This document shows, in pieces, positions 8,101-10,337 of a stretch of DNA of 10,337 nucleotides. Made by a program: the position numbers and the translations under genes. Origin of the DNA: an uncultured Eubacterium sp. (GTDB lineage: Bacteria; Bacillota; Clostridia; Peptostreptococcales; Anaerovoracaceae); NCBI GenBank assembly GCA_947367725.1, contig CANBFZ010000034.1, positions 1 through 10,337 on the forward strand, read 5' to 3'. Position 1 is the first letter of the stretch. Each line of letters opens with the position of its first letter. The notes under the pieces are model-generated. The model worked only from the letters and a program-made list of their open reading frames with translations. It ran no database searches and was not told the origin of the DNA.

Positions 8101-10337
8101 AACGCTTTGAAGAACTTGAGACAGAACAGCTTGCCGGAGTGTACAGAGTGGTAAAGAATATTCGGTTTGCCATCAGCTCTGTGAATAAGGCGTACTCTGA
8201 TGGGTTGAGGGAAAATATTTCGGATTATGCGCAGCAAGTGATGCGAGAGACTTCTGGGATGTATCACAAAAACCGCAGAGGAACAAAGCGTACTTTGGGC
8301 GATTTCTTCCAGTGGTCGAACACGACGCCGTTTGATGCTTTCATGTTGATGGGCGAAACGATGGAAAAGTTGTACCAGAATATGCGTAACGGTCAGAACC
8401 GCCATATTGACAATACCACGGAAGCGATTGGTTTTGTGGAAAAGCTGCGGAAAAAGTACAAAATCAAAGAATGGATTGACGATAAAGCAAGGTCGCAGAC
8501 CTTTGAGGTTGGAGGCAGCACGATTGAGCTGGTTCCGGCGCAGGTAATGTCACTATACTGTCTGATGAAGCGAGATCAGGCAGTGAGCCATATTATTGCA
8601 GGCTCGGGTATGACGGCAGCGCCGATTCCGGTTATTGATAAAAAGCATCAGACATTGACTAAGGCATGGTCGCAGCGAGTGCTGGATACTTCTCACGTGA
8701 TACCTACGATGGAGGAAGTGGAAACCATCATCAGAACGCTGACAAAAGAGCAGCGGGAAGTGGCTGATGCGCTGCAGAAGTTCATGGTTGAAACTTGTGC
8801 GGAATGGGGCAATGAGACGTCTATGAAGCTGTATGGGTATAAGAAGTTCCGGGAACAGAACTATTTCCCAATCAAGTCTTCGGATGCATTCCTGGCAGAA
8901 TCCTTTGACAACAAGTCGAACCCCGCAAAGATTAAGAATGTGGGTTTTACGAAGAACACGGTTGTCAATGCAGGAAATCCGATTGTCCTTGACGATATCT
9001 TCAATGTATTTACGCAGCATGTAAATACGATGAGTATGTACAATGCGCTGGTACCGGCAATCACGGACTTTGAAAAGGTGTATAACTACAAGGCGAGAAA
9101 CGCAGATGGCAAGCAGGTTGCTTCGGTGCATAAGAGTTTGGAACAGGCTTTCGGTAAAGGTTCGATTGATTACATTTCTCAGTTCATGAAGGATTTGAAC
9201 CAGAATCATGTGAAGAATCGTGATCATGAGATGGCAAACAAGCTGGTAGCAAATTACAAGAAGGCAAAGATTGGCGCTAATTTCCGCGTCCTTGTGCAGC
9301 AGCCAACTGCGTATTTTCGGGCAAATGCGGTGATAAGTCCGAAATATTTGGCGGAGGCGGCGGTCAGTGTAAAATCCATTCCAGGGTTTGCGAAACAGGC
9401 TAGATTGGAAATGCAGGAACATTGTCCGATTGCGCGGTGGAAATCGTGGGGCTTCTATAATACTGACGTATCCAGAGATATGCGGGATATTTTCCTAGAT
9501 AATAAAAATATCGTGGATACGCTGTTCATGGACATGTATGGTAAGGCGGATGATTTTACCTGGTCGATGATATGGCGAGCGGTGAAGAGGGAGGTTGAGG
9601 TAACGAAGCCTGACCTTGAAAAGGGCAGTAAGGCTTACTGGAATGCTGTCAGTGAAAGGTTTTCTTATGTGGTGGACAGGACGCAGGTGGTTGACTCTGT
9701 GTTTCATCGGTCGCAAATCATGAGAAGGACGGATCTGTTCAGCAAGACAGCAACTTCTTTTATGGCTGAACCGACGAAGACCTGGAACATGCTTAAGACG
9801 GAATATACCTTGGCAAGCAGGGATTGGGATGCAGGAAATAAGGCTGCGGCAATGAAGAGAATTTCCAGGGTGACTGCAACTCATCTTGCTACGGCGGCAA
9901 TGACCGGTGCGGCGGCAGCACTGATTGATGCACTTCGCGGCGGCGGGGAAGATGATGATGACAAGGAATTCCTCGAAAAATGGGCAGCATACGCTGGTGA
10001 AGGTTTTATGGATAATGCGGTACCAGCAGGGTTGCTGCCGATGGTGCGGGATGTACAGTCGCTAATGCAGGGTTACGATGTTGCCAGAATGGATATGGCA
10101 GGTTTTTCAGATTTAGTTAATTCTTTGCAATATTGGAAGTCTGACACGGCGACTACATATTTTGCTCTAAAGAAAACGGTCAGCGGTATTGCGAGCATAA
10201 CAGGGCTTCCTGTCGGAAGTTTGTGGCGCGATGTGGAATCTATTGTAAAAGAAACGGCAAAGCTGTTTGTTCCTGAGGAGAAAGTAGAATTTGTTATGAA
10301 GCAGCTCCGGTATGATATGAAAGATAGTCGGAACCGG
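1563..10337 (+). CDS. Giant phage polyvalent protein (>2,925 residues; peptidase, MuF-C-like, ART-like, LPD3-like, LPD38-like), 3' truncated
   Basis: Reading codon by codon from ATG 1563, I found no stop up to the window's right edge, giving 2,925 codons (roughly 330 kDa) with the C-terminus missing. Order by residue: 1-197 basic and low complexity; 198-254 coiled coil; 255-446 Gly/Ala-rich hydrophobic region; 447-767 helical linker; 768-960 zinc metallopeptidase; 990-1201 MuF-C/BECR-like; 1202-1537 ART-like; 1538-1743 LPD3-like; 1750-1776 and 1977-2083 coiled coils; 2084-2925 conserved helical C-terminal region. This is the architecture of polyvalent proteins: large phage or conjugative-element proteins that combine structural and effector domains and are thought to enter the recipient with the DNA. 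The near-terminal segment resembles the ends of relatives, so perhaps only tens of residues are missing. There are only four cysteines (1833, 2333, 2412, 2621). No signal peptide is seen. Which domains are catalytically active is untested, and domain names are from recall. Confidence 0.9.
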   Translation, partial: MARKYKVDPEKEKEYVRKKHEANRDKWNKNNPNQKINSAGQPLSMKHGASDVESVTSSNYKQIKSKSAVAAGAKAGASAAKTALEIGKKAQPNTPKNSQIDEKTGKFRTDNAKRRSQQKEVRKGGRGVYENKGNKEAGERIGNIVKGTGKQLGSQYMNAASMMYAAPSKGRIRKEMHVQSNRQHGTNDRRFVGKTPAEITAYRQKAKQDEAKVEKQYQKIQASADASAKELQTKASALRQSGTEDLEKAKEGMGALGRFGVDLSSQMLMWGSDAALGAVTGGGAIPFMFVRSFGDASMTAREAGATKGQQAFAGLAAGSVEAATEKLFSPFQAFKKTAGKGIADNLAEKASFKIADAVTQKLVKTGLPKNAVYKAVKTTVKAGAGMLEEGSEEALADFAQPLYERSYDKDALKQYGTKEYWQNVARDFGMGAAMSGVIGGGSAMVNTVKNSDAKSSEPYTPQEKTQAIQAAKAQNEESDAYKFAQTLESQQESGKEVLDAQIDDLVQKTVAEEYETNRTMFEMQEAAEKEQRMVAEKAGDIDGYLPKKGFVNEVYGRNLQNVVALRVDNNASRIEQNLVNVFHADPETAAVQAESIARIKTGTATVEDLRVASVENIPARKVLMRELKMRLPATNAETMKVLAEHEAVIRAVQKQSIQKEARQSARAEIFERFTVGMDDTTADIFAAGMEKVGLADMPKFMEAFATYYEGGRVNFNYEQIPIAKAYQGYITDDIKMAAYQAGNQVYLAEQEQAAAMQKQVVKGKRTRGTLELSERNAKKLGKEQSNALRMVADVTGKHIVVMDQIDAGGRKDVANGKYQDGVIYISAKAQTPVFDVLKHELTHNLQETAPEAYQELKDYVFHKFYESDKNKYDMMVRKMVERYAASGVELTRAQAEDELLADATDAFFTDYSAISELVLENRSLGEKLLDGIRSLLDTFHRLAARSHGEDNVNAKGKWLEEIGALKEAERLWVKALNESVGIKTGQSKVRYSINEKFYDEFDNWMDTTTQEERRRSGGFFNVGTVSAALKSVGVRGEKIKFDKAKIAKIMDDHSEMSREVFKGIPEMIEYPIVVMQSRTKLNSVTILGELMARNGNAVMVSMKLTTTKRNNTIADLQVITSAYGRTNSNIQFLLDNSNILYIEPDKKRTNNWLASLRVQFPSEVTEYGSINKIAYVNEKGNGFSENRAIAEAFKKAEAKKEKFSLKSQTMKDSEGKILTGAQAEFFKDSAIRDEEGNLKVMYHGTARADRVGYYFDPNRATSGPMAYFTDSKDIAGNYSRNKADTSIDYDDTYDTYETQFRVNDGSDDVSIVDLWYRLSATKKSEVKEKAQQLKWDDDVEGFELEPGNTWGNGGYDIRPARGNALQALVDSWLASGELFNEESRFLDVLKMVGIENAYYKDPNYREEKVYETYLNVTNPLVTTDIDQEFVDDVYGWIDATDLSFYEQESASADMWDKRNVDPYEWAERLQDDYNEGTTYSWTSVPDVITDFLKEQGYDGIVDEGGKNGGDGHTVVIPFYSEQIKSVGNQNPTDSPDIRYQLKNSDIREFNMTKRQALENMKTVVNMKPVAVMTGNEFAKGQDDLITQVSRYFSQIGNVARNHILGDVELNRNGVKSSLGHGIGRNKAIAFTAVPKVIEQGQVIDAQYKWKGRSYDTVVLAAPISINRVNYYMGVVVNRNKQLNDQSYYLHEVGIIQQSSVPSKTAATQLGSTRGGNTAPLMSLLQQLNNVNNLTVNDIVTDVGRFQLKTNEEKQQERISSLEKEVARLKGEFKRSRIAIPDMRQTGREMTKLMDAYIGKRVPVVHQSIMEDMKKLFGEMRKPKGNWNLVDDLCRNVSDKIVSNMEILHDEYWQQYTDLRKSLKNTTLKLDETYWNDVVDFEDLRKAHLGTLRLSKNKGVSIDTFYQELTESYPELFDASEYINEVDQLYNIIDAIEGMRPYTEDYLEGEIAEFADTIAADVLQMAYDLNQKETFADKKYNEKMAAIKKEKLRANEKQKEKLDRQAELLTAKAREDKESALAKQREKNLEMIDKVKEHHKQIMQNQRQRASERLEKKDQFYKDKIRETKEKNKDRKDRKYYTSRIEAYSQWLSDSLLRPTETKHIPENYRKAVAEMLESFDFGTKRKDKYAEKNGPSKKTIKLAALNKAYQEIMAQESSMLEADDEILALISELSVALEGKRFEELETEQLAGVYRVVKNIRFAISSVNKAYSDGLRENISDYAQQVMRETSGMYHKNRRGTKRTLGDFFQWSNTTPFDAFMLMGETMEKLYQNMRNGQNRHIDNTTEAIGFVEKLRKKYKIKEWIDDKARSQTFEVGGSTIELVPAQVMSLYCLMKRDQAVSHIIAGSGMTAAPIPVIDKKHQTLTKAWSQRVLDTSHVIPTMEEVETIIRTLTKEQREVADALQKFMVETCAEWGNETSMKLYGYKKFREQNYFPIKSSDAFLAESFDNKSNPAKIKNVGFTKNTVVNAGNPIVLDDIFNVFTQHVNTMSMYNALVPAITDFEKVYNYKARNADGKQVASVHKSLEQAFGKGSIDYISQFMKDLNQNHVKNRDHEMANKLVANYKKAKIGANFRVLVQQPTAYFRANAVISPKYLAEAAVSVKSIPGFAKQARLEMQEHCPIARWKSWGFYNTDVSRDMRDIFLDNKNIVDTLFMDMYGKADDFTWSMIWRAVKREVEVTKPDLEKGSKAYWNAVSERFSYVVDRTQVVDSVFHRSQIMRRTDLFSKTATSFMAEPTKTWNMLKTEYTLASRDWDAGNKAAAMKRISRVTATHLATAAMTGAAAALIDALRGGGEDDDDKEFLEKWAAYAGEGFMDNAVPAGLLPMVRDVQSLMQGYDVARMDMAGFSDLVNSLQYWKSDTATTYFALKKTVSGIASITGLPVGSLWRDVESIVKETAKLFVPEEKVEFVMKQLRYDMKDSRNR
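2154..2324 (+). other. Giant protein residues 198-254: predicted coiled coil
   Basis: A run rich in Glu, Lys, Gln and Ala (EITAYRQKAKQDEAKVEKQY, then helix-forming Ala/Ser/Leu repeats) without Pro suggests a continuous helix of about 55 residues. It links the disordered N-terminus to the hydrophobic region. Confidence 0.55.
2325..2900 (+). other. Giant protein residues 255-446: Gly/Ala-rich hydrophobic conserved region
   Basis: Three Gly/Ala-rich hydrophobic stretches occur: MLMWGSDAALGAVTGGGAIP, then AFAGLAAGSVEAATEK (about residue 312), and DFGMGAAMSGVIGGGSAMVN (427-446). Between them lies an acidic helix, GMLEEGSEEALADFAQPLYE. I recognise this EG-xEE...Q layout as recurrent in giant gut-phage proteins, but no function is assigned. 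The stretches are amphipathic and too Gly-rich for classical membrane helices, but they could insert conditionally, as ejection proteins of other phages do. That is inference. Confidence 0.5.
3864..4442 (+). other. Giant protein residues 768-960: zinc metallopeptidase domain (gluzincin-like, polyvalent type)
   Basis: The zinc-binding helix HELTH is at residues 839-843 (nt 4077-4091), preceded by the strand DGVIYIS and the helix TPVFDVLKHELTH. ELLAD at 898-902 matches the gluzincin ExxxD second motif 55 residues downstream, giving candidate ligands H839, H843 and E898 and catalytic base E840. The following DATDAFF and LDGIRSLLDTFHRL helices match peptidase domains I know from other giant phage proteins. 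The active-site set looks complete. The substrate is unknown: it could be host proteins, or the giant protein itself, because several effector modules lie immediately C-terminal. Confidence 0.8.
4530..5165 (+). other. Giant protein residues 990-1201: MuF-C / BECR-like toxin module
   Basis: The module begins at RYSINEKF. Recognisable parts are FFNVGTVSAALKSVGV, KIAKIMDDHSEM with H1053, IPEMIEYPIVVMQS (1064-1077), a strand series around VTILGEL and AVMVSMKL, ITSAYGR, and ILYIEPDKKRTNNWL followed by YGSINKIAY. This order matches the phage MuF C-terminal domain, which is placed among the Barnase-EndoU-ColicinE5/D-RelE-like (BECR) fold domains and predicted to act as a nuclease toxin. That assignment is family recall. 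No portal or Mu-F head domain precedes it here, so the module is used as one effector in a polyvalent chain. The catalytic residues are not certain, and its DNA is unusually AT-rich. Confidence 0.6.
5166..6173 (+). other. Giant protein residues 1202-1537: ADP-ribosyltransferase-like domain (ART-PolyVal type)
   Basis: The hallmark blocks are in order: FFKDSAIRDEEGNLKVMYHG with H1243 in YHGT (1242-1245); AYFTDS (1266-1271), including Y1267; YLNVTNPL (1413-1420); GYDGIVDEGG (1496-1505); and QIKSVGN (1522-1528). This is the ART-PolyVal layout seen in phage polyvalent proteins, related to H-Y-type ADP-ribosyltransferases that use NAD+ to modify a target. The 137 residues between AYFTDS and VYETYLN form a large acidic, Trp/Tyr-containing insert (1272-1408). 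I recall similar inserts in relatives, so it is probably a conserved subdomain and not an artefact. The target is unknown, and the third catalytic acid is not clear from sequence alone. Confidence 0.75.
6174..6791 (+). other. Giant protein residues 1538-1743: LPD3-like domain
   Basis: Conserved-looking blocks are GNVARNHILGDVELNRNGV from 1596, HGIGRNK (1620-1626) followed by FTAVPKVIEQG, WKGRSYDTVVLAAPI from 1649, YYMGVVVNRN, and YLHEV (1688-1692). I recognise this as the large polyvalent protein-associated domain 3 (LPD3) or a close relative, usually found near ART and MuF-C-like modules in giant phage proteins. Histidines in HG and LHEV and the basic WKGR block resemble a BECR-type RNase active site, but that is inference. 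LPD3 has no demonstrated activity that I know of. Confidence 0.55.
6810..6890 (+). other. Giant protein residues 1750-1776: short coiled coil
   Basis: NEEKQQERISSLEKEVARLK and the following basic residues show clear heptads (I, L, V, L positions). It directly follows the fourth boundary motif (RFQLKT, 1744-1749) and opens the helical C-terminal half. Confidence 0.6.
7491..7811 (+). other. Giant protein residues 1977-2083: long charged coiled coil
   Basis: About 107 residues are dominated by Lys, Glu, Arg, Gln and Ala with no Pro or Gly (for example KKEKLRANEKQKEKLDRQAE and NKDRKDRKYYTSR). This is a continuous charged helix, up to about 15 nm if fully extended. It separates the effector half from the C-terminal region and may act as a spacer or assembly rod in the virion. 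Confidence 0.65.
7812..10337 (+). other. Giant protein residues 2084-2925: conserved helical C-terminal region with LPD38-like end, truncated
   Basis: Blocks I recognise from other giant gut-phage proteins are LLRPTETKHIPE (HIPE 2103-2106), FFQWSNTTPFDAFMLMG near 2249, ELVPAQVMSLYCLMKRDQA from 2322, NYFPI (2433-2437), VQQPTAYFRA around 2578-2587, and the terminal part from YVVDRTQVVDSVFHRSQI (2702) on. That last part includes an Ala-rich helix, the acidic loop GGGEDDDDKE (2793-2802) and SGIASITGLPVGSLWRDVES. The final 230 or so residues resemble LPD38, usually the C-terminus of such proteins, which suggests a conserved packaging or virion-docking part while the middle modules vary. The role is unproven, and the real end is outside the window. 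Confidence 0.55.

Noticed and set aside
8553..9422. Open frame of 289 codons on the minus strand
   Set aside because: It lies wholly inside the giant gene, its product is rich in Cys, His, Arg and Leu without any recognisable fold, and it reflects codon bias of the sense strand. The + frame here carries clear conserved blocks.
9882..9938. Possible transmembrane helix near the C-terminus of the giant protein (residues 2774-2792)
   Set aside because: The segment is Ala-rich and only weakly hydrophobic, is followed by an acidic loop, and resembles a soluble helix in the LPD38-like region. No other feature supports a membrane anchor.

Overview
The window is part of the structural (late) gene region of a tailed bacteriophage or prophage. 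Its host is probably a Gram-positive anaerobe of the Clostridia (Lachnospiraceae/Ruminococcaceae type). This is inferred from strong AGGAGG-type ribosome binding sites, mixed GC content, and close resemblance of the proteins to families I know from gut Clostridia prophages. Every gene is on the + strand and tightly packed. I see no tRNA, rRNA, CRISPR array, insertion sequence or integrase.

Layout. (1) Positions 1-303 hold the 3' end of a virion gene whose product resembles a head-tail/tail-hub or 'stabilisation' protein. (2) A 47-residue coiled-coil gene at 300-443 overlaps it by an ATGA junction. (3) After a 78-base gap, a 343-residue Tyr/Gln/Asp-rich virion-associated protein of unknown function lies at 522-1553. 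(4) Nine bases after its stop, a gigantic reading frame begins at 1563 and stays open to the right edge: 2,925 codons, incomplete at the 3' end. It fills 85% of the window.

The giant protein is a phage 'polyvalent' protein, a multi-domain virion cargo thought to enter the host with the DNA. In order I read: a basic low-complexity N-terminus; a coiled coil; a Gly/Ala-rich hydrophobic region; a helical linker; a gluzincin-like zinc metallopeptidase (HELTH at 839-843, ELLAD at 898-902); a MuF-C/BECR-like toxin or RNase-type module; an ADP-ribosyltransferase-like (ART-PolyVal) module; an LPD3-like module; two coiled coils; and a long helical C-terminal region ending in an LPD38-like segment.

The most interesting signal is a short motif of consensus [RK]-[YF]-[SQ]-[LI]-[KN]. 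It occurs four times in the giant protein (residues 990, 1202, 1538, 1744), each time at the seam between two effector-like modules and downstream of the metallopeptidase. It may mark processing sites that free the effectors, or recombination seams along which modules are exchanged. Part of the MuF-C-like module is also far more AT-rich (24% GC over 4861-4980) than the preceding peptidase part (55% GC over 4321-4440), which supports modular acquisition. Working model (inference): the 47- and 343-residue proteins are small virion partners, and the giant protein is delivered cargo carrying anti-host or anti-competitor activities.
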